Assembly: GCA_033439795.1 (NCBI GenBank)
Contig: JAUTDP010000004.1
Span: 1 to 64,000 of the forward strand
Direction of reading: 5' to 3'
Source: Sordaria brevicollis
Lineage: Eukaryota; Ascomycota; Sordariomycetes; Sordariales; Sordariaceae
Length of the DNA: 64,000 nucleotides
This document shows positions 24,643 to 35,429 of this stretch, piece after piece. A model generated the notes under the pieces. It saw only the letters and a list, made by a program, of their open reading frames with translations, was not told the origin of the DNA and ran no database searches. Position 1 is the stretch's first letter; the number at the start of each line of letters is the position of its first letter. A program made the position numbers and the translations under genes.

Positions 24643-25124
24643 CTATAGTATCCCCTCCCCCTCCAACTTCCTAACAACCATCATAAAATCATCAACTACC
24701 CGTACACCCACAAGTTAGCATCACTTCTTTATCACAATATCCATCTCCCAAACTCAACCAAGTGGAAAAACTCAACCAAGTGGAAACCCAACCAAGAAGT
24801 GAAAACTTACAATCCATCTCCCTCCCCGTATCCACCCCACACTCATTACACGCCCACTGCACCTGCTCCGGATCCAGCGTCGTGCCACATAGCGCTTCGA
24901 CAGCGACCACGGCTTCGCGGACCGAGAGGGTGTTGTCGCCGTCGCGGTCACCGGCTTCGAAGGCGGCGCGGATGTTGGCGTGGGATGCCTGATGGGTTTT
25001 TGAGAGAGGGGAGTTTGTTAGTTTCGTTGATGTGAGGTTTGTGGAGTTGGGTGTGGGAAGTTGGGGAGGGAGGGGATGGGGAAGTGGGTGAGTGATGAAA
25101 AAAAGGGATGGGATATCTCACCAT
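24643..25124 (-). CDS. Small EF-hand calcium-binding protein, 3-nt first exon
   Basis: Three exons on the minus strand, 25122-25124 (ATG only), 24811-24988 and 24643-24695, total 234 nt and exactly 77 residues. Introns of 133 bp (GTGAGA...CAG) and 115 bp (GTAAGT...TAG, with a GCTAAC branch site) keep the frame. EF-hand 1 is canonical: loop D15-E26, DRDGDNTLSVRE, with Asp/Asp/Asp/Thr/Ser/Glu at the calcium positions. The second hand (GVDTGREMDFDDF) keeps the hydrophobic framework but has Gly at position 1 and Asp at 12, so it probably does not bind calcium. A conserved-looking Cys pair (CNEC) precedes it. The protein is likely a cytosolic calmodulin-like partner subunit; its target is unknown. 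Length and intron structure would make automated tools miss it. Confidence 0.8.
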
Positions 25125-25938
25125 TGTGTTAGGCTGAACGTTAAAATGGTTGTAAGAATATAGGCGAGGCAGAGATGACGATCGAGGTTCAAACTGATGC
25201 CGGACTTCGAAGCAGAAGAGCAACAAGGGAAAAACTCAACCTTATATCAACAGCACAAAGAGGGGTTCATCGCTTAAACCTCTCAGACTCCAGACCATCG
25301 TTAGACCATCTGGATCGTGAGAGCAATGAATATCGCATATAGCTGAGGGATGGCATCGACATCATTGGGCCACTTCATCCAACCATTAACTTGTGGCTGG
25401 CTGCTTGCAGAATCGGATACAGCATTGGACGAATCCAAACCCAAGAACCAACGAAGAGGATAATGGTAACCAAAATGTTGACTTGCTGCTAATCTATCAA
25501 TCGCTAAAGCTGCCTGAACAACACCAATAGCCACATGCTTGATACAGAAAAATCGGGTGGTCTCCTTTATGTGAACACCCACGCTTTTTTTTATGGCTCG
25601 CTGTTATGCAATATGATGCAGTGGCTTGCTAGACCAACCATTCAGTAGTAAGCCCCTCAACTCCAAGCTAACAATATGTCACATAATATGTGAGTGTGTG
25701 TGTGTGTGTGTGTGTGTTATATGTGTGCTGTGCCACTGCCGGAGGAAAGGTGAAGAAGCAAAAGCAATCAACGCCCCTCCCAAAAGCCGCCCAAGTACCT
25801 GTTGAAAGACAGGGAACCCACCAGGTCCCAGGTAAAAAAGGTTGAAAAACACCACTCTCCCGCAAAAATGCGGCTGGCATCAACAAGAGATCCAGCCCGC
25901 TTTTCTACCACCAAAGTTGTTACATGCGTCTCCGACAC
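25125..25938. other. Intergenic: EF-hand promoter to CDS1 3' end, with TG microsatellite
   Basis: About 810 bp. A (TG)n run is at about 25690-25717. A 93-codon minus-strand frame at 25301-25582 has no recognisable features and is not called. Confidence 0.45.
25690..25717. repeat. (TG)n microsatellite
   Basis: Alternating TG dinucleotides in the intergenic DNA downstream of CDS1. Confidence 0.8.
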
Positions 25939-27549
25939 CTAATGGTTCGACAAGGACTTTTCCAAGGCATTGAGAATCTGAAGCAAACAATGTTAGTCAG
26001 TCATGCGTCGTGTCAACCACCACAGAAAAGGCGTAAGTAAAGCACTCACCGACGAGTCAATAGCATTATGGTTAACCAAGTACTTGGCAATAAACAGCAA
26101 CAGCGTCTTGTGCTGGTCAATGGTCAACCGGGTGGCAACAATCTCAAACACCTCGTCAAAGTCGACCTTGGACTGAGCAATGAACGTATGGTAGTAGATG
26201 TAGGCAAAGAAGCCCATGATGAACTGGCAATCCATACGATCGGTAATACCGCCGTGGCCAGGAATCGAGTGCCCAAAGTCCTTAATCTTAAAGGTGCGCT
26301 TGAGGCCCGAAGCAAAGAAGCCACCAAAGGGCGCAATCAGCGAGGCAAAGGTAGCCCAGAAGAAGGTGTGGATCTGCATGGGCGCCATGGTGATGCTAAA
26401 GTGCGTGTTGGGAGGGAAGAACAGGAGCTCGGGCGTGGTCCACGTCTTGGGGGTGAAGACGGGGTTGGGCACGCAGTCAAGACCGGTAAAGATGTTAGCG
26501 CCCAGGTCGTTTGCAGGGCAGATGAAGAAGCGAGACCGCATAAGGATGTGCGTGAGGAAAATGCCAAAGAGCACCGTCATAACCCATGCGCCCAGGAAAC
26601 CCTCCACCGTCTTCTTAGGGGACAGCTTGATCAGCTGGGTGCGGCCAAAGGTGATGCCGCAGATGTAGGCAAAGATGTCGTTGGTAATGACGAGGGCGGC
26701 GGGAAGGAAGAACCAGATCAGGCCGTCGAAGACGTTGTTCATGATAAAGTGCGACTGTCCAACGATGAGGAACAGGGCCATGTGCGCCCAAACGAACTGG
26801 GTGAACTGGAACTTGAGGTGTCCGCCCTTGAGCGTACTGACAAAGAAGACGAATCCTGGAGCACGATTGTTAGTTTAGCTTTTGCTAAAAGCAGGAGAAG
26901 AAAAGGAGCTGCACTCACCAACAACGTAGAGAGTGAAGCAGATGAAGCGATGGTGGGTGGCCAGCGGCAGGAGGACCCTATCGACCATGACAATATGCTT
27001 GAAGTAGTAGATGACGGTTTCACCGTGGAGAAAGTACATAGCTATCGCCAACCAGTACCAGTTCAAGCTCTTTGTGGACTGAATGTCCCGGGCGCGGCTG
27101 GCTCCGCTAGAAATGGCAATGACTTCCTTGAACGAGATGATCTGGACGGCGGTGATGATGAGGACAATGTAGATGTGGCCCATGAAGAGCGCGGCAAAGA
27201 AGCCGCCAATCATGACAAAAGTCCATAGGGTGCGTTCGATGAAGTTGGCCTTTTTCTTTTCGTAGTCGGAGAGTTGTTGGTCGTTGCCATTGGGTTTCTG
27301 GAACAAGAGACAAGATGTTAGCCAAGGCTGCAAGAAGAAGAAGTAGGTACCAGACTGGACAGCATAGGTAGAAGCAGAGACGGGGCATGATGGATGGGCA
27401 GGTAAGCAGCATGGCATAGACATGTAACATACCTCTTGGATATCTGCAAGGGCCCTGGCTTTGGACGGAGACTCCTCGCTGGCCTCGCTCATGCTACTGC
27501 GACGGCCGCTGTGGGGGAATTTGACCCCGCGACGAGACCTGCCTGTCAT
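25939..27549 (-). CDS. cds1: Phosphatidate cytidylyltransferase (CDP-diacylglycerol synthase)
   Basis: Four exons, 27433-27549, 26919-27297, 26050-26855 and 25939-25977, join in frame to 446 residues, close to yeast Cds1 (457). The enzyme makes CDP-diacylglycerol from phosphatidic acid and CTP in the ER membrane, feeding phosphatidylinositol, phosphatidylserine and cardiolipin synthesis. The diagnostic signature SGLKRTFKIKDFGHSIPGHGG is complete near residues 348-368, with its Lys-Arg, Lys-Asp and PGHGG elements. Multiple hydrophobic segments precede it (from ERTLWTFVMIGGFFAALFMG), and a basic, serine-rich cytosolic N-terminus leads. The last exon encodes only 13 codons (ILNALEKSLSNH) after a 72-bp intron; a stop also occurs in frame if the intron is retained. 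Start at 27549 is the first ATG of the frame. Confidence 0.95.
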
Positions 27550-28280
27550 GGCTGGTCGTGTGTATACCTAGTATAGGTAGCTACTATGCGATCGGGGAGA
27601 GTGTAGTGGTAGTTGCCGCGATGCGTATTGCTATGCGCAGGAGTGGAGTGGGTTGCGCTCGGGTTGACGGCGTCGAGTCTGTCGAGGTGGTGGTGGGTTA
27701 GAAGGACAGATGTGGTTGTGTGGTGTTGTGTTGTGTTTCGGGGACGGTCAAGTGTCGGCAGCGAGAAAGGACGGAAGTGGAAGAGAGACGTCGATGGAGT
27801 CGGTGTTTGTTCGATGGAGCAGCAGCACTGCACACCAGACACCTGCACTGGGGCAGCGAGCGGGTTGGAAGAGTGGACTGCACTGTGGATGGGATGGATG
27901 GATCTCTCTCAGTGTCCACGGCACCTTGGCGTTGGTTGTATGTACTGTACTGTAGTGTCGTTGATGGCCCTGTCCAAGTCGGTCGTGGTGGTGTTGAGAA
28001 TAGAGTAATCGGCGGTGCCGGAATAGAGATATGTATGTATCAAGCTGGTGATGATGATGCTTCGAAAAAAAGATTCAGTCCAGTCGTTCCCTGATCGCCG
28101 GTTCCAACTTTTTTTTTTTTTTTTTTGGAGTGTCCCAAATTTCAGGCTGGGGCCAGCTGATTACGATTGTTGGGACGGGACGACGGGACCGGAAAGGTAC
28201 CAGCAAGAAAGCGCAGAGGAGCCACGGTCCAAGCATCCAGCACTAACATCCGCTAGCAAAAAGAGCTAGCATTGATGCTA
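27550..28280. other. CDS1 upstream region
   Basis: About 730 bp, GT-rich on the plus strand (27600-27980), then a T-run at about 28110-28126. A short palindromic GCTAGCAAAAAGAGCTAGC lies at about 28250-28270. It presumably contains the CDS1 promoter. Open frames here lack any recognisable content. Confidence 0.45.
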
Positions 28281-28668
28281 CTTAGCGGAACAAGGGGGGG
28301 TGTGGCAAACCTTCAATTAACCGTTGAGACGAGGTTTAAGATTTTTAGACCACCTTATTTGAGGTTTAAAGTATAAATAGTAGATAGGACGTTTCTTACC
28401 TTCCTCGTCAATTTTCAAAGTGGTTGAAAGAAATGACGATGCACCAACCATTAATCACCGGTCAAGGCTATAGTAACTACCAATGGCAAGTTGATCACAT
28501 CAACTTAGGCTTCTGAAAAACCTAAGGAAACTTCAAATCTTTAAGCAACCTTTAAGCAGAGGTCAATTTCCCTCAAGATGGTTTATCTAATAAACTTTCC
28601 GTAACGTGGTTTATTTGGATCTTGACAGTTTACTTCGGGTTTGCCACACTCCCCCTTGTTCCGCTAAG
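28281..28668. mobile_element. Non-autonomous DNA transposon (MITE), 388 bp, TA target duplication
   Basis: Inverted repeats of 31 bp at 28281-28311 and 28638-28668. Both begin CTTAGCGGAACAAGGGGG and end GTGTGGCAAACC, differing at one position. Each end is flanked by TA (28279-28280 and 28669-28670), the duplication of Tc1/mariner elements. The interior (about 325 bp) is AT-rich, has no coding frame and carries the repeated phrase GAGGTTTAA near 28330-28372. It is too short for a transposase, so it must have been moved in trans. Its inverted repeats do not match those of the larger DDE element at 8577-11873, so it belongs to another family. Confidence 0.88.
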
Positions 28669-28670
28669 TA

Positions 28671-29619
28671 CCGAACTGTTTCGACTTTTGGGGGAGGGAC
28701 GTGCTACGTCAATGTGGCTGGATCATGAAGCTTCCTGTGCACTGATTGGCCAGAGAAAGGCGAGGCAGTGGCTGGTTAACAGTAGAGTAAGCCTTGTCAA
28801 ACTCAATTCAAGTTGCCTTCCTGTCACGATCAGGACAACCAGTCAGGTGTTGACCAAGTCATGACTTGGTTTTCTTCAACTTTATTCTCACCTGTTGTCG
28901 AGATCACAGACAGACCTAGAAACTCCTTCCGTCCGATACCTACCGGTAGCCTTCTAGACGTCTCCAACTGAGGCTGCCCTCTACTTGCAAGATGTGGCTT
29001 GACGCTTTCCACCCAAAATCACATGCGCGCTGCGAGGAACACGACAGTTGTGTCTTGCAGCTTTCCATCATCCAATCGTTAACCACCAAACACCCCGCTC
29101 CCCACAAAGGCAGCATCTCGAAAAGGTACGTACCTGTTAAAGGCCAGCACAACCGCGACATCCTGGGACAATCAGACTTTCCATTCGACCATTTTCCTCA
29201 ATCTTTTTGTCAATCCCTGGCCCCAATGGAACTGCAGCTTTTTCTTGTCCAATTCTGTTGGGGATTTTGTCAATTTCGGCCATCAAGGTGTGACATTGAC
29301 CAACACTAACAAATCCGCGGAAGACGATACCCATGGGCCACTGCATGGCTAATACCCCTAACCCTGAGTTCCTCTTTCGCGACGCGTTGCCCCTGCAGAC
29401 GTCTGCTGTACACTGTACCTGTACCTGTACCTGTACCTGTACCTGTACCTGTAGATGCCTGCCCCGTTGCCTGCCCGTTGCCATGGGCACCATTCCCAAA
29501 CGGACTGAATGACAACATTGGATCCTTTCCCGTGCCTGTCCAATTTTCCCTTCTCTACCCCGCGACATGCTCCCGTCGACATCCTCACAAACCATGAAGC
29601 GGCGGATGGATCGCCCACC
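28671..29619. other. Upstream region of uvs-3 homologue
   Basis: About 950 bp between the MITE and the ATG, including a hexanucleotide microsatellite at 29413-29453. An in-frame ATG lies upstream at 29509 (see the CDS). Nothing else is called. Confidence 0.45.
29413..29453. repeat. (CTGTAC)n microsatellite
   Basis: Six complete CTGTAC units followed by a partial one, about 170-200 bp before the likely start codon of the ATRIP homologue. The unit GTACCTGTAC overlaps with palindromic GTAC sites. Confidence 0.9.
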
Positions 29620-32600
29620 ATGATGGAACTCGACTCTTACTCCGACGACGACCTCGATAATCTCGATGTAGACACCCTCCAAGAACTCGAAAACAGGGCC
29701 ATCCAGTCCACCCAGAAACTCGCCCAGTCGCAAGCCCCCAGGTACCATTTCCCTGGAGGCACCGCCGAGCAACCCCACGAAATCTCCGACGACGACGACG
29801 ACAATGGCGAAGTCATTGACCAGGCTGCCCAGCCCTTGAACCACCTCCAGCGAGCCGGCCTCTCCAACCCAGCGCCCCAGCCCTTTCGCGCCGTGCCTAG
29901 CATCGCCGGCCAACAAAGGCTGAACCATCAACACCAGCAGCAACAACAACAACAACAGCGGGCAATCCAGCCGCGATATGGCCAACCACCGTCTATCCGA
30001 CCGAATCCCCAGTATGGCTCGTCGCAGAATCCGCGAGGCCTAATGGGCCCTCCCGCGCGCCAACCGTTGCCCCCGTCCCAATCCGTTCGTCAACAACCAA
30101 AGCCGCGACCGGCGCAAATAACCAAGCCCTATGTCGGCCAACAGCCACCGACCACACAAGGCCTACGGAGCGGTGCTAATGCCGCAGACAAGGAGAAAGA
30201 AGAGCAAATCCGCGCCCTCGAAGCCGAGCTCCAAAACTTGCGCACCCAGCTGATCACCGCCCAAGGCGAAGCCAAGCTCATACGATCCAAATATGACCAC
30301 GTAAATGACCAGGTCATACCCCAGCTCAAGAAGGAAAACGCCGAGCAGACGGCCAGGATGGAGAGGAAGCTCCAGGAGGCGCAAAAGGCTCAGCAGGCCG
30401 TTAGTCACGAGCTGCTGTTTGCCAATGCAGACCTACAGCAAGAGCGAGGGCGGGCAAAGACCAAGAAGGTCGGCAAGGATGGAGCTACCACGCCCGGCGG
30501 CAGGAACAAGACGAGATATATGCGCACCTTGGATGGATTCAGTGATGTCGAAGTCATGGGAGTCGGGAGCCCTAGCAGAGATAGGATGGGGAGGCCAGAC
30601 CGGCTAAGGGATCAGGGAAATGGTGGTGGTACCCCGACAAAGGGAAAGAGGAAGAGGCCGGCGTTCGACAGCCCCTCTTTTGCGTTGGAGATGGAGACAG
30701 ATGGTGCCATCTTCGAAGAGCCGGGCTCGTTTGCCTCGAGCACTACAATACTCGGGCCCAGCTTGCCTTATGATGTGAGCCAAACATTGCCCTTCAGCTT
30801 GTTTCCTGTTTGTTCATGCGACCACTGACATACTTTTCCTCAATAGTTCCTCAAACTGGTACTCGACCACTCTCCCCTCCCATCCCTTCCTCTAACCTTT
30901 GAAAGCTTTGCGCGATTCTGCTTCCCTTCCAAGCCCTCGGCTTCTTTTGCTTCCATCATCTTCCGACGCCTACCACAATTAGGTGTCTCCAACCTCATCA
31001 ACAGCTCCCATCATGACCCTTTCCGTCTCCTGGTCGACTTCTCCGAACTCCTCCTCGACATGTGGCAACAATGCCTATCCGAGCGCTACCATTCGCCCAT
31101 CTACTACCTCGCTGCTTTGTTACAGTTCATCCTTCAACTGAACGCTGTCAAAGTTGCGCCGCGGATAACAAGCAGTTTGGTGCCGGTAGTCGCGACCACT
31201 TGCCGGCTCGTGGCGTTGCCCAGGTTGAGCTTGAAGATGGTCAACAAAGGAGGAGGAAAAGTCCAAGACTTGGAGCAGCACGCCAACCCAGCAATGCGAA
31301 AGCTTGCCGCTGATATCAATGTCACGCATTGTCTCAGGCTGCTGTATCTGTGTGCGGTGGGATGTTTGAAGCCACCGAGCGCTGATCAACACACGCTGTC
31401 GCCTCAAGCGCAGTTCTGGAAAACCATGGACTTGGAGTTTGTGGTCCTGATGCTGAACGCTAAGCAGCCGGAACAGGACTGGAGGGGCATGTTGAGTCTT
31501 TTGAGAACGAGTATCATGCCGACCAGTGTCGGACCGTTGCCAAAGGCCGAAGACAACCACGATGGAAGCACGACATTGGCGGTTCGAAGTCGACCGCAAC
31601 TTCAATCTCGCAACAGCGGCAGCGGAAGCGGTGCCAGTCGAGACGGCCGGGCCGGTCTTATGCTTCCACCTCCACGTCCTGTCCGCCGCACAGACAATGT
31701 CGCCAACCGCTCGCTCGACTCCGAACCAGATTCACAAGCGTCAATCGCCAACGTTATCATCAACCGCGTCTCCTCCTACTTGGTCGACACCCCACCGCGA
31801 TGGGCCTCTCCTGGATCCGCACGAGAGATATCCATCAAGCTTGCTGCCTTGCAGACGCTCATGTCCTTTGCCTCCAGCTCGTTTGGATTCTTGCAGCTCG
31901 CTAACAGCGACGTGGCAATACCGAGGACGGCAGCCGCTTTGTGTTGGGCAATTGACAGTCTCTACGATGTAGATATTCCGTCCGACACCTTTGGGAAACT
32001 CTCTCTCGATGTCGACGCCACTAACAAAAAGGACAATACCGTAAAGGGGCATGCCACCAACCGAACCAAACACGGCCATGACAACGGCCTCTCAACACCA
32101 CAACTCCTCTCCCGACTAATCTCCGAAACCACAAAGCTCCTCCACGCCCTAATCACCGACCCCAAAACCTCCGCCATCGTCAACCCCATAGCCCGCAAAC
32201 TCGCAACGCCAGTATCTCCCGTTGCACCAGCACCACCACCGACCGGACAACAACTTCAACTGAGACCCGGCCGCAGCAACCCCAAAAGTAGCAGCAGCAG
32301 CAGTTTCCCAATCCGCCCCATCGCCCTGCACACCCACACCCTCCATGGTGGCCGCCCACCCCATAGCGCAGCAGCAGCAGGTGCTGGTGCTGGTGCTGCC
32401 GCTGGGCCACGCCCGCACGCGGCAATCGTTGGTAACATGACAGCCGCTTTACCTCATCGGTACCTGGTCTCTCTGGCCAGGATCAGCTTCGCAGAGGAAG
32501 ATTTGGTGTTTGAGCAGGGGATTGATGAGGAGACGGTGGAGAGGGCGCATGAGTTGTTGGAGTTGGCGGTGGAGAGGGGGGAGGGGGGGAGGGTGAAGGG

Positions 32601-32622
32601 GGCTTTTGTGGGGGAGGGGTGA
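29620..32622 (+). CDS. uvs-3: DNA-damage checkpoint protein, ATRIP/Rad26/UVSD homologue (UVS-3)
   Basis: Two exons, 29620-30774 and 30847-32622, with a 72-bp intron, give 976 residues. The N-terminus (DSYSDDDLDNLDVDTLQELE) is the acidic checkpoint-recruitment motif that in ATRIP binds RPA-coated single-stranded DNA. A proline/glutamine-rich stretch (polyQ at about 29930-29955) and a long coiled coil (about residues 190-285) follow, as in ATRIP, where it supports dimer formation and ATR contact. The large C-terminal helical region (FLKLVLDHSPLP, FESFARFCFPSKPS, LLVDFSELLLDMW) contacts the ATR kinase in homologues. In Neurospora the ATRIP-like checkpoint gene is uvs-3, the partner of the ATR kinase MUS-9, which is why I use that symbol. 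The start at 29620 fits family N-termini better than the in-frame ATG at 29509. The C-terminal part has an Ala/Gly repeat near 32370-32405. Confidence 0.85.
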
Positions 32623-32949
32623 GAGACTCCATGAGAAACTCTATGAGAGAGGGGGGGGTGAAGGGGTTGAAGGGGTTGTGGTTTGAGGTGGGTGGGGGTG
32701 GAAGAAAGAGAAGGGGAAAATGGGTTAACATGGGAGAGGAAAAGGAAAAGGAGAAAAGTAAAAGGGCAGGAAAATGTTTTTTGGCTTTTTGATACCCACA
32801 CCACTGATAGATCAATAATATTTCGAATTTACTTACTGGTGCATGTCCTGCATGATGCTACGATTACGACCTGAGCTGTGTCTGTGTGCTGTTAGTGATC
32901 CAGCAATTTGGCATCTGATGTGATACACATATATGGAAGCTGTTGTGGT
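32623..32949. other. 3' flank of uvs-3 up to MITE
   Basis: G-rich purine tracts (32640-32770), then ordinary sequence ending with GTTGTGGT, the left target duplicate of the hAT-type MITE. Confidence 0.45.
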
Positions 32950-33316
32950 CAGCGCTAGAAACAAGTCAAGTATTGTAATCAAGTATAAGTAAGTATAAGT
33001 AAGTAAGTAAGTAAGTAAAGGTCTATACTTATACTTGGCAAGTAAGTAAGACTTGATACTTACTTGAGGATACTTGACCAGCTTCTTGGCATGACTTTTG
33101 GTACCAAAATTTCAATTATACCGGGAATAAAATACGAATACGGAATAATAACGAGCGATAACAACCGATAACGGTCGATAAGCGCCCCGATAAGGAAGCT
33201 CAAGTATTGTCAAGTAAGTAAGTATAAGTAAGTACAAGTAAGTACGAACGCTTACTTGACCCACTTATATAAGTATAAGTAAGTATGACCTCTTACTTGA
33301 CTTGTTTCTAGCGCTG
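32950..33316. mobile_element. hAT-type MITE, 367 bp, 8-bp target duplication
   Basis: The ends are inverted repeats: CAGCGCTAGAAACAAGTCAA at 32950 and its reverse complement ending at 33316. They are flanked by exact 8-bp copies of GTTGTGGT (32942-32949 and 33317-33324). An 8-bp duplication and CAG... termini are typical of hAT elements. Many copies of AAGTAAGT/ACTTACTT lie in opposite orientations near both ends (32975-33065 and 33205-33300), as seen for subterminal transposase-binding repeats. A TTTTGGTACCAAAA palindrome (33096-33109) and an AT-rich, GATAA-rich core fill the middle. There is no coding frame. The exact duplication and near-perfect ends suggest a fairly recent insertion. Confidence 0.92.
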
Positions 33317-33324
33317 GTTGTGGT

Positions 33325-33995
33325 ATAAATTAGTTTTACTTGACGGTTCGGTAGGTACTTGTCTGGCCTCGAAACGGCACTTCCTCTTTTACTTGGTTTC
33401 ACCACAAGAGTCAGGGCGTTTCTAGCCTACATGTAGACGAGTATGTTATCAAGTTCGAATGTTGAACGCTTTCTTAGAGTTGGTTGGATACTTCTTTTCT
33501 GCCCGTTTAGGTAAGGATATTTCTAGATGCAACTAACGCACCATGAAATTTTCAGGCACACACACCGTGTTCACACGTGAAAGGCACAAGCTTTTTTTCA
33601 TTTTCATTTTTTTCTGGAAGAACTGCTTATGGTATGAAACGAAAGAAACGATAGGTAGGTATACCGGACAGAACACTTTGCAACTTTCTGCTACCTGATG
33701 AAAACCTTTGAGCAGTGGTGTAAGTGTCTTCTTGCATAAGGTAGGTAGGTAATCAAAATGTGTTTCTGGCTCTGGATATTACATCCTCTGATTCTCATGC
33801 AACCTTGTTCACGCTACGAACACTCCCAAGTAGACATGTGAAACAAAACACAGTTTACTCAGTCAGCAAAGAGAATTCCTGCTATCGCTGTCTACCTACC
33901 TACTAGAGGTACCTACTACGCTATTTCAACTTACTATCTTCCCCGACCCAAACTGCAAAACCAAAAAATTCCCACATAAACCAGGGGCATACAAG
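33325..33995. other. Intergenic between hAT MITE and minus-strand gene
   Basis: About 670 bp of AT-leaning sequence with scattered TAGGTAGG/CCTACCTA steps. No supported gene. Confidence 0.45.
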
Positions 33996-35429
33996 CTAAA
34001 CAACCTCCCACTTCTCCCACTCATCCTCATCATTCCCATCATCAGCCATCATGTCCCACCCCTCCCACTCAAGCGGATACACAGGATCAACCCACTGCTT
34101 CTTGCCGCTCCTCTCCCAATGCTCCTGCACCCTCTTGGCCTCCTGCATCCCCAGTGCCATAGGCGACATGGACAATTTACCGGGCGGCACTTCCCCTTTA
34201 TCTGTTGATGTTGCAACCCCATCAACCCCAGCAGCAAACCATTTCTCCTCCTCCTCCGACAAGCTGATGAAAGCCACATCCCAATTTTTCACCCTGCCCA
34301 AAATCTTTTGGCTGGTATGGGTCAAGGTGTAATACATCGAAGCCAAGGCGCTCTCTAGATCCACTCCACCCTCCTCCTTGGTGTTGTTGTTATTGTTGTT
34401 GTGGTTGTTGTGGTTGTTATTGTGCTTGGACCACTCTGCTTTGCTATCAAACCAAGCGTTGTAATCAAACGGCTTCCACGTCGCCAGCATCCTTTGCATT
34501 TCTTGTGCTTCTGCTTCTCCTTTAATTTGTTGGGGTTGTTGAGGTCGTTGTTGACGGGAACTCAAACTCGAACTTGATCCCGTCATGTTGTTCGCCTGAG
34601 GACCAGTACCAGAAGCTCCGGCTGCTCCCGCTCCCACCCCCACTGCAGTTTTAGTCCGAGAACTTGAACCCGTCGTCGCCGCCGCTGTCGTCACCACCCT
34701 CTGCCTCCAAACCTCCTGAACCAAAAAATCCACAAAAAACGTAAAATGCTTCCTGGTCACGTTCGAACGAAAAAAGAACGACGCTTTGTTGTCACTGTCC
34801 TTGTCCTCCATGTCATTGTCCGAGAGCAGCTGCATGTGCTTCTGCCGGTTTATCTTGATCCAAAGAACCTGGATCATATAACCCAAGCAAAAATCCAGCT
34901 TTTGGCTAGTCAGGGTGAACGGGGGAAGCTGCCGAGGAGCGGGAGGAGCGGCAGCGGCAGCGGCAGCGGCATTTTTGTTGGGATGTTTGTCGGCAGCGGC
35001 ACATGCATCGAGCGACGCATTCCTCAAAATGTCGACGTTGTACATGTAAAAGTGCTTGCGCACCATTTTCCACGCCACCAGGATGGGACAGATAAAGGGG
35101 AGGTAGACGACGAACCAGGCTGGGTTGTGAATAATCGGGTCGTCCTTTTGGATCAGGGCCATGACTTGGAGAGGGGTGGGCAGCAGCTGCAGCTGCTGGC
35201 CATCGTCTTTGCCTTCTTTGCGTCGGTGTTGTTGGAGGAGTTGCAGTTGCGATACTACTACCGGATTGGTGGTTGTGGTTGCGGTAGGCTGGCCCTGATG
35301 GATTTGGCCATCTCTTCTGTACCAGTGACCGAGGCTGAGGTTGTCGACGACGGGGATGGCGTCTCCAAGGCCGATGTAGGTCGAGCCTGCTTTGAATGTC
35401 GTGAATTCAGTGTTTGTGTTCCCGGCCAT
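33996..35429 (-). CDS. Fungal protein of unknown function with one likely membrane segment and simple-sequence tracts
   Basis: An uninterrupted minus-strand frame of 477 residues. I do not recognise a family. One hydrophobic segment (NPAWFVVYLPFICPILVAW, about residues 102-121) is followed by basic residues, suggesting a single membrane pass or tight membrane association. Two ordered-looking blocks (SQKLDFCLGYMIQVLWIKINRQKHMQ; SNVTRKHFTFFVDFLVQEVW) are separated by an alanine run and a Thr/Ser/Gly-rich linker. An Asn/His tract near 34384-34430 comes from an AAC-type repeat. The C-terminus is Trp- and acid-rich (GWDMMADDGNDEDEWEKWE). Real coding status is supported by length, codon choice outside the repeats and the absence of stops. 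The opposite strand carries a 230-codon chance frame (34746-35438). No signal peptide. Confidence 0.7.
   Translation of the reverse strand: MAGNTNTEFTTFKAGSTYIGLGDAIPVVDNLSLGHWYRRDGQIHQGQPTATTTTNPVVVSQLQLLQQHRRKEGKDDGQQLQLLPTPLQVMALIQKDDPIIHNPAWFVVYLPFICPILVAWKMVRKHFYMYNVDILRNASLDACAAADKHPNKNAAAAAAAAPPAPRQLPPFTLTSQKLDFCLGYMIQVLWIKINRQKHMQLLSDNDMEDKDSDNKASFFFRSNVTRKHFTFFVDFLVQEVWRQRVVTTAAATTGSSSRTKTAVGVGAGAAGASGTGPQANNMTGSSSSLSSRQQRPQQPQQIKGEAEAQEMQRMLATWKPFDYNAWFDSKAEWSKHNNNHNNHNNNNNNTKEEGGVDLESALASMYYTLTHTSQKILGRVKNWDVAFISLSEEEEKWFAAGVDGVATSTDKGEVPPGKLSMSPMALGMQEAKRVQEHWERSGKKQWVDPVYPLEWEGWDMMADDGNDEDEWEKWEVV

Noticed and set aside
26068..27228. 386-codon plus-strand frame over CDS1
   Set aside because: Antisense shadow; charged, low-complexity translation without motifs.
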